A DNA stretch of 64,000 nucleotides from Acrocarpospora macrocephala (GCF_009687865.1 NZ_BLAE01000005.1:1-64000); one strand, 5' to 3'; shown: positions 53,381-62,265, counted from the stretch's first letter. The notes: generated by a model from the sequence alone, not told the origin. Made by a program: numbers and translations.

Positions 53381-54235
53381 TCAGCCCGCGTTCGCGTCGA
53401 GGAACGCGAGCACCCGGGCGGGCGCGCTCCGCCGCGTCTGCTCGCTCACCGGCGCGTCCCAGTACTCCACCAGCGGCAGGCACTCCTGCAGGTAGCGGGC
53501 CGCCGACGGAGCGTGCGAGGCGTCCTCGCCGGGCACCACCAGCGCCGGGATGTCCAGCTGCATGAGATCTTCCGGCTCGGCCCCGGGCACGGTGTCCCGG
53601 TCGAACAGCACCCGGGCCATACCGGCCACCATCGCGGTGTACCGGCCGGTGTCCAGCTTCGCGTAGACCTCGGCGAACCCCGGATCCCGCCGCAGCACGG
53701 TCACCCACGGACCTGGCCGCGGATCCTGGCTGAAACCGGCTTCGGTGCTGGTCGCGAGCGTGACGACCTGCTCCAGGCCGTGCTCGGCGACGTACGCCAG
53801 ATGCCGCCAGAGCCGCTCGTGCTGGGTGATTCTGTACCGCGGGCCCCCAGCCGGCGAGTAGAGCACCATGCTCGCCACCGCCTCCGGATAGGCGACCGCG
53901 AACGTGGTGACGATGGAGCAGCCGACGCAGCCGCCCATCAGGTGCGCCCGCGCGAAACCGAGGTGGTCGAGCAGTCCCTTGCCCTGGACCGCGTAGTCGA
54001 GCCAGCCGATGCGCTGCACCCGGCCGCCCGACCGCCCGGACTCGCGCCGGTCGAAGGTGATGCACGTGTAGTTGGCGGCCAGCTGGTCGAGCAGGTCCAA
54101 CCGGCGGTAGACGCCCTGCGTCCGCCAGTTGTCCCGGACGGCGTTGAAGCCGCCGGGCGAGAACATGAGCAGCGGCGGCCCGTCACCAGTTGTTTCGTAG
54201 TCGGTGACGATGCCGTCGATGAGCGCGGTGGGCAC
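53381..54235 (-). CDS. Alpha/beta hydrolase with cysteine at the nucleophile elbow
   Basis: 284-aa alpha/beta hydrolase. The oxyanion segment is LLMFSPGGFN, TFDRRESGRSGG follows, and the nucleophile elbow reads MGGCVGCS, with Cys103 in place of the usual serine, as in dienelactone hydrolases. The C-terminal VVPGEDASHAPSAARYL supplies the acid/His region. The GTG start has CGGAGA upstream. It is the last gene of the Rieske-led leftward operon. Hydrolysis of a lactone or ring-opened product (C-C hydrolase) would fit an aromatic pathway. Confidence 0.83.
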   Translation of the reverse strand: MPTALIDGIVTDYETTGDGPPLLMFSPGGFNAVRDNWRTQGVYRRLDLLDQLAANYTCITFDRRESGRSGGRVQRIGWLDYAVQGKGLLDHLGFARAHLMGGCVGCSIVTTFAVAYPEAVASMVLYSPAGGPRYRITQHERLWRHLAYVAEHGLEQVVTLATSTEAGFSQDPRPGPWVTVLRRDPGFAEVYAKLDTGRYTAMVAGMARVLFDRDTVPGAEPEDLMQLDIPALVVPGEDASHAPSAARYLQECLPLVEYWDAPVSEQTRRSAPARVLAFLDANAG

Positions 54236-54313
54236 GACAATCTCCGTTCCAGTGAGGTGGACGCCCGGCCGCCCGGTCCGCCCTGTGCGGCGGCGCCGGT
54301 TGACCCGTGGCGG

Positions 54314-55135
54314 TCAGGCGCGGGGGCCGCCTTTGATCTGCTGCCCGGCGCGTACGTCCGCGGCGTAGGCGGTGATGGCGTCGTAGCTGATCCTGGCCAC
54401 GTTCGCGTACGTCTCCTGCGGGTCGTCCAGCGCCGATTCCGCGTACCCGATCGCCGCGGTGGCCATCCGCATCCGCCCGTCCAGCCACGGCCCGCCGCCA
54501 TGACCCCCGACCACCGGAATCGACACCGCGCTCGCGACGGCGGCACCGGCGACAGGGCCGGAGTTGGTGAAGTTCAGCAGCGCCGCCCCGGCGGCCTCCA
54601 GCCGCTTGGCCTCCTCCACGAGAGCGTCGGTCATCTCCGCCGGAACCTGGGCGCTGGAGCCCGGGTCGGCGGTATACGCCATGCCGAAGCGCAGCGCCGT
54701 CTGCGGCGTGATCCCGAACTGGGCGAAGACGGGGATGCCAGCGCGGTTGACCGCTTCAACCGCGTCCAGATGGTCGGCCGCACCGTCCAGTTTCACCATG
54801 TCGACGCCGGCCTCCTTGACCAGCCTGATCGCGGCTCGTACCGCACTGGCCGGCCCTTCCTGCAGCGGCCCGAACGGGAAGTCGCAACTGACCAGCGCCC
54901 GGGTGACCCCCCGCCGTACCGCCTGGGCGACGACGATCATCTGGTCCATCGTCACCTCGAAGGGGTTCGGCTGCCCCCAGAGGTTGATGCCCACCGTGTC
55001 GCCGACCGAGACGATGTCCACGCCGGCCCGGTCGACGATGCGGGCCATCTGGTAGTCCCACACCACCACACCGACGATCTTCCTTCCGGCCCGCTTCATC
55101 GCCTGCACCGCGGGGACCGTAACCTGGCTGCTCAT
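54314..55135 (-). CDS. PanB-like (ketopantoate hydroxymethyltransferase superfamily) enzyme
   Basis: 273-aa TIM-barrel protein of the PEP mutase/PanB superfamily. VDIVSVGDTVGINLWGQPN, LVSCDFPFGPLQEG, DMVKLDGAADHLDAVEAVNR and GIPVFAQFGITPQ correspond to PanB metal and substrate loops. It is unlikely to be the housekeeping PanB, since it sits in a catabolic operon behind a Rieske oxygenase; an aldolase/lyase acting on a branched oxo acid or transfer of a one-carbon unit is possible. GAAAGG precedes the ATG. Confidence 0.83.
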   Translation of the reverse strand: MSSQVTVPAVQAMKRAGRKIVGVVVWDYQMARIVDRAGVDIVSVGDTVGINLWGQPNPFEVTMDQMIVVAQAVRRGVTRALVSCDFPFGPLQEGPASAVRAAIRLVKEAGVDMVKLDGAADHLDAVEAVNRAGIPVFAQFGITPQTALRFGMAYTADPGSSAQVPAEMTDALVEEAKRLEAAGAALLNFTNSGPVAGAAVASAVSIPVVGGHGGGPWLDGRMRMATAAIGYAESALDDPQETYANVARISYDAITAYAADVRAGQQIKGGPRA

Positions 55136-55157
55136 TGTCGACCTTTCAGTACCGGCT

Positions 55158-55673
55158 CTAGGCCCGCAGCGCCGTGAGCACCTCGGTCACGTCGTTCTCG
55201 TCCTCGCTCACCAGCAGGACCCGGGCGTGCGGGCGCAGCGCGGCGACCGCCAGCCGGGTGTCCTGCCCGCCGGTCAGCACCAGACCGGCGGTCATGATCC
55301 CGCCCAGCGTGCAGGCGTCGCCGATCGCGGCGGCGACCGCGGCGCCGTCGTTGGCCGTGGCGACCATGACGGCCGCGTCGACGCCGACCAGTTCGTCACT
55401 CAGCCACGACTCGGTCCCGTCCACGGACCGCAGGACGACGTCCGCGACGTCGCCGTCGGCGGCGGGCGCGGGCGCGGCCTGCGTGAAGAAGCGGGCGTTG
55501 TTCCAGCGCCCCTCGGCGGCCCGGCGGATGACGGCGGCCGCCGCCTCGTCGAGCGCCACGACGCGGGTCGCCCGGGCGGGGGCGATCGGTACGTTGATCC
55601 TGAAGCGGGCCTCGGCCGCGGTGGCGGCGCGGGCGCAGCTGTTGAGCAGGATCGGCTGGCCGGCCATCCTCAC
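55158..55673 (-). CDS. Unrecognised protein, 171 aa, coupled to the Rieske oxygenase
   Basis: I do not recognise a family. The GTG at 55673 overlaps the oxygenase stop (GTGA); an ATG two codons later is an alternative. The sequence has an Ala/Arg-rich first third with SCARAATAAEARFRIN, then alternating hydrophobic strands and helices (DAAVMVATANDGAAVAAAIG, GGIMTAGLVLTGG, RVLLVSEDENDVTEVLTAL) suggesting a small Rossmann-like alpha/beta domain. No signal peptide, membrane helix or metal motif is seen. Position suggests a partner or accessory factor of the oxygenase or PanB-like enzyme. Confidence 0.65.
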   Translation of the reverse strand: MRMAGQPILLNSCARAATAAEARFRINVPIAPARATRVVALDEAAAAVIRRAAEGRWNNARFFTQAAPAPAADGDVADVVLRSVDGTESWLSDELVGVDAAVMVATANDGAAVAAAIGDACTLGGIMTAGLVLTGGQDTRLAVAALRPHARVLLVSEDENDVTEVLTALRA

Positions 55674-56956
55674 ACCGAGGCCTGCGGGACGCCCGGGGTG
55701 ACCGTCACGGCGTCGCGGCACGCTTCCAGGAACGATTCCTCGCGCGGGAGGACGACGGCGGCTGACCGCACCCGGTGGTGCGCCGGGTCGACCCCGGGCG
55801 GGGTCACCCCCTCATCCCGGAGCGCGATCGCCGCCTTGCGCAGCTTCTGCCGCGCCTTGATGATCCCGCTGTCGGCGGGGACCAGCCGCTCCTTGGAGCG
55901 GTCGACGATCGGGCCCATGCTCTCCTGCAGCGAGGAGTCCTGGATCGCGATGCCCCTGATCCCGGAGTAGTCCTCGCCGCGCCGCTGCGCCTCGCGGTCC
56001 ATCAGGTAGTCGTTGTCCTTGTTGCGCACCGGCCGGTACGTGCCCGGGATGTTCTCGCTGTGCACGCCGAAGCCGTCCATCATGGCCTGCCGCTCCGCGT
56101 CGGTCAGCGGGCGGACCGGGTGGTAGTCGAAGGTGTAGACCCAGCAGTTCTCGTCGTCGATCGGGACCCAGAGGTGCCCGTGCACCGGATGGTCGCCGCG
56201 CGGCGGGACCATCGTGAAGCTCGGCATGATCCACGGCGTGATGCGCCAGTAGTACGTGCCCTCCTCCGCGTTGCGCCGGGCGCCGACGAACAGGCCGCCG
56301 TCCGCCTCCGCGACCTCGAAGTACGGCTTCAGGTCCTTCATGTTGTACTGGTTGCCCCGGGCGCCCTTGAACAGCGGGTCGGTCTTCAACGCGCCGGAGT
56401 GCAGCCAGGAGACGTGGCTGGAGTCGATGCCGCCCTCGAGCGCCTGCAGCCAGTTGCACTCCTGCCAGCGCTTGGAGGTGAAGGTCTGCTCCGGCGGCAC
56501 CTGGGCGAACTCGAACTCGGGCAGGCCAGGCCGCTTCGCCGGGTCGCCCATGTACGTCCACAGGATGTCCCCGACCTTGACCAGCGGATACCCGGTGAGC
56601 TTGACGTTGCTGCAGAAGTTGCTGTTCTCCGGCTCGGAGGGGACCTCGACGCACTGGCCGGTCACGTCGTACTTCCAGCCGTGATAGCTGCAGCGCAGGC
56701 CGCCCTGCTCGTTGCGGCCGAACCACAGCGACGCTCCACGATGGGCGCAGAACTCGTCGATCAACCCGTACCGGCCCTCGCTGTCGCGGAAGGCGATGAG
56801 GCGCTCGGAGAGGATCTTCACACGGACGGGCGGGCAGTCGTTCTCCGGCAGTTCCTCCGCGAGCAGCGCAGGCATCCAGTACTGCCGGAACAGGGCGCCC
56901 ATGGACGTGCCCGGCCCCGTCTGCGTCAGTAGCTCGTTGAGCTCCTGTCTGAGCAT
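55670..56956 (-). CDS. Rieske non-heme iron oxygenase, alpha subunit (phthalate 4,5-dioxygenase / LigXa-like)
   Basis: 428-aa ring-hydroxylating or O-demethylating oxygenase. The Rieske centre is Cys70, His72, Cys89 and His92 (FCAHRGASLWFG and CSYHGWKYD). The catalytic iron site is in NWLQALEGGIDSSHVSWLH (His181, His186). N-terminal GPGTSMGALFRQYWMPALL is the wording of phthalate 4,5-dioxygenase and related LigXa-type demethylases. No beta subunit is adjacent, as expected for this class. It leads the operon that continues with the unknown protein, PanB-like enzyme and hydrolase. Electrons probably come from the ferredoxin and reductase at 47-49 kb. Confidence 0.9.
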   Translation of the reverse strand: MLRQELNELLTQTGPGTSMGALFRQYWMPALLAEELPENDCPPVRVKILSERLIAFRDSEGRYGLIDEFCAHRGASLWFGRNEQGGLRCSYHGWKYDVTGQCVEVPSEPENSNFCSNVKLTGYPLVKVGDILWTYMGDPAKRPGLPEFEFAQVPPEQTFTSKRWQECNWLQALEGGIDSSHVSWLHSGALKTDPLFKGARGNQYNMKDLKPYFEVAEADGGLFVGARRNAEEGTYYWRITPWIMPSFTMVPPRGDHPVHGHLWVPIDDENCWVYTFDYHPVRPLTDAERQAMMDGFGVHSENIPGTYRPVRNKDNDYLMDREAQRRGEDYSGIRGIAIQDSSLQESMGPIVDRSKERLVPADSGIIKARQKLRKAAIALRDEGVTPPGVDPAHHRVRSAAVVLPREESFLEACRDAVTVTPGVPQASV

Positions 56957-57297
56957 CCGCTGTTCCTTCCCTTGGTGCTATGCGCCATCCTTAAGAGCTA
57001 ATCATCATACCATTCGACCAGTTTGCGCAAGGCGGCACCAACATGCGTTGACCTGTGCCTGAAGACGAGCCGCGCAGATCGAGGCCCTGGCTTTCCCTCG
57101 ACCTGCGCGACATGATGGGGGATTTCTAAGCCTCGGGCGCCACGGCCATGGCGCTGGGCTGGTCGGCCTTCCGGGTAGCGGACCTTGAGGTCGAACAGCT
57201 CGGTGAACAGGCCGGCCGGGTGGCTAGCCGTCCTGCCCGGTCGTCAGCCGGTCCTGATCAGCCGGCCCGAAGTGGCCAGGACGGCGATGGGCCTGAC
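56957..57297. other. Gene-free stretch upstream of the Rieske operon
   Basis: 341 bases between the Rieske start and the end of a TetR remnant. The first 65 bases are AT-rich and hold the promoter region with the conserved element at 57007-57021. In the remaining bases I see no convincing gene, repeat or hairpin. Confidence 0.6.
57007..57021 (-). promoter_or_regulatory. Conserved promoter/operator element (site C)
   Basis: Read on the minus strand it is CTGGTCGAATGGTAT, matching 14 of 15 positions of the first half of site B (CTGGACGAATGGTAT) and 13 of 15 of site A. It lies 50 bases upstream of the Rieske gene, placing that operon in the same putative regulon. Confidence 0.55.
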
Positions 57298-57675
57298 CTA
57301 GCTGGTCAAGGTGGTGACCAGCCGCCTGACCAGGGTGCGCGTCTCCTCAAAGGAGGCGTCGCGCAGGGCGGGGCTGTCGAGGAGCGAGCGCATCACGCCC
57401 ATGCCGAGCAGCAGCGCGCCCACTAGCTCGGCCCGCAGGGCGGGGTTCTCACCGCCCATCCGCTCGGCGAAGTCGGGCAGATAGCCTTCGCAGATCTGCG
57501 TACGCAATTGATCGCGGATAGCCGGGCGCCCCGCGGAGCGCAGCATGACCAGGAGCGGGTGCTCGCCGTCGAACTGCTCCCAGTCGGCGAAGTCGACGTC
57601 GTGCAGCAACGTGTCGGTGATGTGGGTGAGCGGACGCGCCGGGTCGGCAGTGAGGCCGGTCGGGATCTCCCCCAC
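57298..57675 (-). pseudogene. TetR-family regulator remnant (C-terminal domain only)
   Basis: About 125 codons matching the ligand-binding C-terminal domain of TetR/AcrR regulators (EHPLLVMLRSAGRPAIRDQL, LVGALLLGMGVMRSLLDSP). The N-terminal helix-turn-helix is absent: upstream sequence runs directly into the end of the next gene at 57702. No good start codon or ribosome site is present. It is most likely a truncated, nonfunctional relic. Confidence 0.65.
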
Positions 57676-57701
57676 AGCTCCGCGGCATCCCGCGAACCCG
57701 G

Positions 57702-59246
57702 TCAGCTACCGGTCCTGATCAGCCAGCGCAGAACTCGGGCGGTGTCCACACCCACGGCAGCCTCCACTCTGGACAGCAGGTTCGCCACCTCATCGCGAAG
57801 CTCGTCCGGGCAGCTCGCGTAGGTGCCGGCCGCGTCACGCGAGCGCCACATCGCCAGGTCAGTACGGGCACCCAGGCTCAGCGCCTCGTCAGGGTCACCG
57901 GCCAGCCGGAGATCCGCCCGGATTCGTGTCCACGGGTCGCGATCGACGAGTAGTCGATGGGCGGCATGCCGTACATGACGGGGATGGCCGGGACCGAGCA
58001 GCGCCCACAGCCGCTCGACCGGCACGCGCGGCCCCAGGGAGCGCAGAGTGGTGACCACCTGACGGACCACCACGGGCGCCGGATCTTCCAGCATCCCGCC
58101 AAGGTCCGTCTTCGCGCCCAGGCGGCGCAGTGTCCGCACAGCTTCCGCGCGGACACGCGGTCTGGGATCCTCCAGGTAGGGAAGGACCAGGTCAGCGTCG
58201 GCGACGGTGCCGCAGTCACCGAGCCCGGCCAGGAGCCCACGCCCGTTCCCTGCGGCGACCAGGCGGTGACGGTAGAAGTCGGCTGGATCCTCGCGCGCCC
58301 GGCGGACCGCCCACTGCGCCGTCAATCGCACCATGGAGGCGTTGTCATCCAGGAACTGCGGCCCGTAGTCAGTCCGGCCGAGCTGCACCAGAGCGGTCAG
58401 CGCCTCGACGCGCACCCGCGCCGACGTACTCTCCAGGAGCTCCTCCACGAGCTCGGGCCGGTTGCCGTCGATCGCCTGGGCGGCCAGGACCTGAGCGCAC
58501 CGCCTGCGGGAGATGATGTCGGACTCGTGCAGCGCCGCCGCCGCAAGCTGCCGCCAATCCATACGCCCGGCCTGCAACGACACATCGAAGGCGAATCGCC
58601 GCCCGCGCAGGTCTTCGCATCGCCGTACGGCGTCCAGCGTGTCGTCGTCAGCGCGCAGCAACGCCTGGCGGGCCAGCTCGGCCAAGGGACGGCCACGTCG
58701 CCGTTCACCGAGCCGCGCCGCCATCGGGACGATCGCCCGGAGAGCAGCCGCATCCGGCGGGGTGAAGGCTTCGGACAGGACCCGCAACGCCTCGTCCTGA
58801 ACCACGGGTATCCAGTCCACGGCCCGGATGGCCAGAACCGGAAGCAACCGCACGTCCGTGACCATCAGGGGGTGCCCAACCGATCTCTCCCGTTCGCGGC
58901 CGTCACGACCGCAGGCGGCCAGCGCGACCGCGAGCGGGTTACCCATCCGCTGTACGATGGGCGCCAGCGTGACGCGCGGGTCGCGGTAGCCGTACAACCA
59001 GGGACGTAACGCCCCGTCGAGCTCGATCCAAAGCTTCGGCCCCGCCGTGGTCACGACATCGAGCGCCTGCCCTGCGAGCTGATCGTCGGCGACGGCGCTG
59101 AACAGCGCGCCGGCCAGATCGTCGAGAGCGGCGCGGCGACCCCTCACGGCCAGGTGGACCAGCCTTTGGATCGAATCCATGAGCGGGTCAACGTGCCTCT
59201 CCTCATACCCGATGACCTGCCGAAACCATGCCCCCGCGCCTTTCAT
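57702..59246 (-). CDS. HEAT-repeat protein
   Basis: About 514 aa of helical repeats. Units such as RVRVEALTALVQLGRTDYG, RVRAEAVRTLRRLGAKTDLG and VVVRQVVTTLRSLGPRVPVE are HEAT-like, spaced roughly every 30 residues in the second half. No signal peptide or catalytic motif is visible. Start is uncertain: ATG 59246 (MKGAGAWFRQ) begins the folded-looking part, while an in-frame ATG at 59330 would add 28 residues. Likely a scaffold or protein-interaction protein; function unknown. Confidence 0.65.
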   Translation of the reverse strand: MKGAGAWFRQVIGYEERHVDPLMDSIQRLVHLAVRGRRAALDDLAGALFSAVADDQLAGQALDVVTTAGPKLWIELDGALRPWLYGYRDPRVTLAPIVQRMGNPLAVALAACGRDGRERERSVGHPLMVTDVRLLPVLAIRAVDWIPVVQDEALRVLSEAFTPPDAAALRAIVPMAARLGERRRGRPLAELARQALLRADDDTLDAVRRCEDLRGRRFAFDVSLQAGRMDWRQLAAAALHESDIISRRRCAQVLAAQAIDGNRPELVEELLESTSARVRVEALTALVQLGRTDYGPQFLDDNASMVRLTAQWAVRRAREDPADFYRHRLVAAGNGRGLLAGLGDCGTVADADLVLPYLEDPRPRVRAEAVRTLRRLGAKTDLGGMLEDPAPVVVRQVVTTLRSLGPRVPVERLWALLGPGHPRHVRHAAHRLLVDRDPWTRIRADLRLAGDPDEALSLGARTDLAMWRSRDAAGTYASCPDELRDEVANLLSRVEAAVGVDTARVLRWLIRTGS

Positions 59247-59599
59247 GTGGTTATCGTGCCACGCGGCGCTGCTGGATTCGTCGGGTAAGGCCACCGCGTC
59301 CGGTACGTTCCGCTCCGCGGCAAGTCTCATATCGAGGGAGTAGAGATGGACGGCGAGCGTTTACCGGACGAGGTCGTGCTGGACCTGATGGCCCGACAGC
59401 TGTCCAGCGTGATGGGCAAGCCCTCGGTCATGTTCTCCATCGCGGCCTTGGCCATGCAGTAGATCAGGCCGGGGCCGCGCATCCGTATGGCCCGCAAAGC
59501 CGTCTACGGCGCGGCCACCAGCACTTCCTCGGTGGCCGCCATGCGGCTCTCATGGCGCTTCGAAGGGAAATGTATGAGCGTGATGCGCGAGGACTGCTT
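59247..59599. other. Intergenic stretch with one tiny open frame
   Basis: 353 bases between the HEAT-repeat gene and the response regulator. The only item of note is the 38-codon open frame annotated separately. No RNA gene or hairpin is evident. Confidence 0.5.
59346..59462 (+). CDS. Possible small protein or gene fragment, 38 aa
   Basis: An ATG preceded by GAGGGAGTAGAG opens a 38-codon frame (MDGERLPDEVVLDLMARQLS and on to a hydrophobic end SIAALAMQ). The good Shine-Dalgarno supports translation. After the stop, coding-like sequence seems to continue in another frame to about 59600, so this may instead be the start of a broken gene. No family recognised. Confidence 0.3.
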   Translation: MDGERLPDEVVLDLMARQLSSVMGKPSVMFSIAALAMQ

Positions 59600-60265
59600 T
59601 CAAGTCAGCCGTTCTCCCGCGCGCATCGCGTTGAGATAGGTCACCACAGCGCGCACCCGGCGGTGATCCTGCGCCGACCCCGGCAGCCCGAGTTTGCTGA
59701 AGATCGATCCGATGTGACTTTCGACGGTGCGTTCACCGAGCCACAGTTGACCGGCGATGGCCGCGTTGGAGCGACCTTCCGCCATCAATTCCAGCACGGA
59801 CCGTTCACGATCGGAGAGTACGGCGAGGGGATTCGCCATCGTGGCCCGGCGCAACAGCGTGCTGACCACCGTAGGGTCGAGGACGCTCCCGCCCGCGGCC
59901 ACTCGATCGAGCGCGTCCAGGAACTGGTCCACGTCGAGCACGCGGTCTTTCAGCAGATAGCCGAACCCTTCGCTGCTGGTGACGAGTTCCACGGCGAACT
60001 GGGTCTCCACATGCTGGGAGAGCACGAGTATCCCGATGCGCGGATGATTCTTGCGAATGTGGACGGCCGCCCTGGCACCCTCATCGGAATAGCCCGGCGG
60101 CATCCGTATGTCGGTCACCACCACATCCGGTTGGTGTTCGGCCACCAGGCTGAGCAGGGTATCCGCCTCACCGCACCGGCCGACCACCTCGTGACCGCGG
60201 TCGGTCAGCAGTCCGGCCAAGCCCTCCCGGAGCAAAGCCGCGTCCTCCGCGATGATTATCCGCAT
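59600..60265 (-). CDS. NarL/FixJ-type response regulator
   Basis: 221-aa two-component regulator. The receiver domain has AEDAALLREGL, the phospho-acceptor Asp52 in VVVTDIRMPPG, and the switch lysine in LLKDRVLDVDQF. The LuxR-type HTH is LSDRERSVLELMAEGRSNAAIAGQL and ERTVESHIGSIFSKLGL. Its start lies within the last codons of the histidine kinase (10-base overlap), so the pair is coexpressed. Confidence 0.95.
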   Translation of the reverse strand: MRIIIAEDAALLREGLAGLLTDRGHEVVGRCGEADTLLSLVAEHQPDVVVTDIRMPPGYSDEGARAAVHIRKNHPRIGILVLSQHVETQFAVELVTSSEGFGYLLKDRVLDVDQFLDALDRVAAGGSVLDPTVVSTLLRRATMANPLAVLSDRERSVLELMAEGRSNAAIAGQLWLGERTVESHIGSIFSKLGLPGSAQDHRRVRAVVTYLNAMRAGERLT

Positions 60266-62265
60266 GGCAGTACCACCTCCACCGTCGTGCCCGTACCCGG
60301 CTGGCTTCTGACCACGAGAGTGCCGCCGTGTGCCCGCGCCCGGTCGGCCATTCCGGACAGCCCGCCGCCCTTGGCGTCCGCCACCGCGCCGCCCCGCCCG
60401 TCGTCGGCGACGGACATTCTCAAGGTCGCCCCGTCGAGGGCTCCCCGCACGATCACTCGTGACGGCGCGGCGTGTTTTACCGCGTTGGTCACGGCCTCAC
60501 AGACAATGAAGTACGCCGCCGCCTCCAGCTCGGAGGGGATACGACTGTCCGGGACGTTCACTTCCACGGGGATGGGACTGTTCTGGGTCAGATCGTCGAG
60601 CGCGGCCCGGAGCCCGTCGTCCAGCCGGGTGGGCCGAATGCCGGCCGCGATGGCGCGTAGATCTCCGATCGCCTCGCCGACCTGCTGCACCGCGGTGTCC
60701 AGCGCTGGGGCGATGACGCTCGCGCCGGACGGTAGCGAGTGCTGCAGCCGGCGCAGCGAAATACCGAGGGCGACGAGGCGCTGCTGGGCCCCGTCGTGCA
60801 GGTCACGTTCGAGACGCCGCCGCTCCAGGTAGCCGGCTTGCACGATACGCTCCCTGGACGCCTTCACCTCTTCGAGCTGGTGCTTGACCTGGAGGTGGAG
60901 GCGGGCCATCGCGAGCGTCCCCGCGGCTTCGCCGAGCACGCTCCTGACCAGCTCCGGTGTGTAGCTGAGGGCCACTGAGTGCTCGATGACGGCGACTTGC
61001 GATCCGGCGAAGCGCACCGTGGAATGCGCTCGCCCGGCGCCAGGGTCCAGCACGGCCGGTTGATCGTCGATCGTTCTCCAGCCCGCCTCGCACGGGAAGT
61101 ACCCGCGCAGCGTGGCGTCCCCGAGTATCCGGCCGAGCAGCGGCACGATGTCGCCCAGTTCGGCGTCGCCGCAGTGCAGCCGTCCCGTGTACTCGCGCAG
61201 CGCGTTCATCGCCGCGAACTTCCGGGAGGCGAAGCGGCGGTCGATGAACTTCTGCGCCGCCGTACGCGCCTGGAAGAAGATCACGGCCGCGGCCGCGGTA
61301 GCGAGAGCGGTCCCCCAGGACGAGCCGGCGCCCACGAGCAGGCCGCTGCCGATCGTGACGGCGAGGAAGACGACGGCGACCAGCAGCGTCAGCGACACGT
61401 AGACCAGCGTGCGGTTGATCAGGCGTTCGATGCCGTAGAGGCCGTGCTTGGTGACGGCCACGATGACGGCCGCCACGACGAGCAGCTGGGCGGCCGACAC
61501 GGCGACGTCTACGTACCGCATGTCGAGACTGCCGGTCAGGGCCAGCACGCACCCGATCAGCGAAACCGGGGGCAGCACCGCGGCGACGGTCAGCCACAGC
61601 AGTTGCAGCCGCCGTTCGCCCGTCGCCCGTCGCAGGCGACGGGCGACGATCACCACGTTGGCGGCGAGGAGTCCCCACAGCACGAGCCAGCCGGCCGCGA
61701 AGATCACATCGCCGAACGGTTCGAACCAGGAGACATGGAAGACGTTGGGCCGGCCCTCGTACGGCGCGGGCGTCACCGGGGCCCCCGCGATCCCGGCGAC
61801 TCCCAGCGACACGGAGGCCCCGAGGATTCCCCAGAAACACCACCGGTCCGATGAGCCGGAGAATCGTCCGTCGGGGAAGAGCAGGACGATCGCCGCCGGC
61901 CAGGCGTACACGAGCCCGAAGAACGCCTGCGGAACCGCGGCCAGCGCGTGGGCCGCGGACAGCACCAGGTCGGGCGAGGACGGCAGGAGCTCGACCGCCG
62001 CCACCGCCGCCATCCGGCAGAGCTGCAGTCCGATGACCAGGGTTCCGCAGACCATCAGGGTCCACCCCACCCGGTTACTCGCGCGGCGCAGCACGATCAG
62101 TGCACCCGCGACCACCGGGGCCAGGCGCGCGAGGACACCCAGCGGGTGAAGCCAGGGATCGACGGCAGCCGGCAGGTGGAGCGGCATCGCGAACCACAGA
62201 TCGCCGACGCTCACCGCCACCGACAGCCCGATGGCGGCCACACTGGCATAATGCGGGCGGTTCAT
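60256..62265 (-). CDS. Sensor histidine kinase (NarL-family, HisKA_3)
   Basis: 669-aa membrane sensor kinase. About ten hydrophobic segments fill the first 330 residues. HisKA_3 has LERRRLERDLHDGAQQRLVA with the phospho-histidine, and the ATPase domain has the N-box CEAVTNAVKHA, DDGRGGA and GGGLSGMADRARAHGG. ATG 62265 begins a plausible membrane-targeting N-terminus. The signal is unknown. It is the cognate partner of the overlapping response regulator. Confidence 0.93.
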   Translation of the reverse strand: MNRPHYASVAAIGLSVAVSVGDLWFAMPLHLPAAVDPWLHPLGVLARLAPVVAGALIVLRRASNRVGWTLMVCGTLVIGLQLCRMAAVAAVELLPSSPDLVLSAAHALAAVPQAFFGLVYAWPAAIVLLFPDGRFSGSSDRWCFWGILGASVSLGVAGIAGAPVTPAPYEGRPNVFHVSWFEPFGDVIFAAGWLVLWGLLAANVVIVARRLRRATGERRLQLLWLTVAAVLPPVSLIGCVLALTGSLDMRYVDVAVSAAQLLVVAAVIVAVTKHGLYGIERLINRTLVYVSLTLLVAVVFLAVTIGSGLLVGAGSSWGTALATAAAAVIFFQARTAAQKFIDRRFASRKFAAMNALREYTGRLHCGDAELGDIVPLLGRILGDATLRGYFPCEAGWRTIDDQPAVLDPGAGRAHSTVRFAGSQVAVIEHSVALSYTPELVRSVLGEAAGTLAMARLHLQVKHQLEEVKASRERIVQAGYLERRRLERDLHDGAQQRLVALGISLRRLQHSLPSGASVIAPALDTAVQQVGEAIGDLRAIAAGIRPTRLDDGLRAALDDLTQNSPIPVEVNVPDSRIPSELEAAAYFIVCEAVTNAVKHAAPSRVIVRGALDGATLRMSVADDGRGGAVADAKGGGLSGMADRARAHGGTLVVRSQPGTGTTVEVVLPCG

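Noticed and set aside
57057-57297. Weak open frames next to the TetR remnant.
   Set aside because: No ribosome site, no recognisable residues and wrong codon bias; kept only as gene-free stretch.
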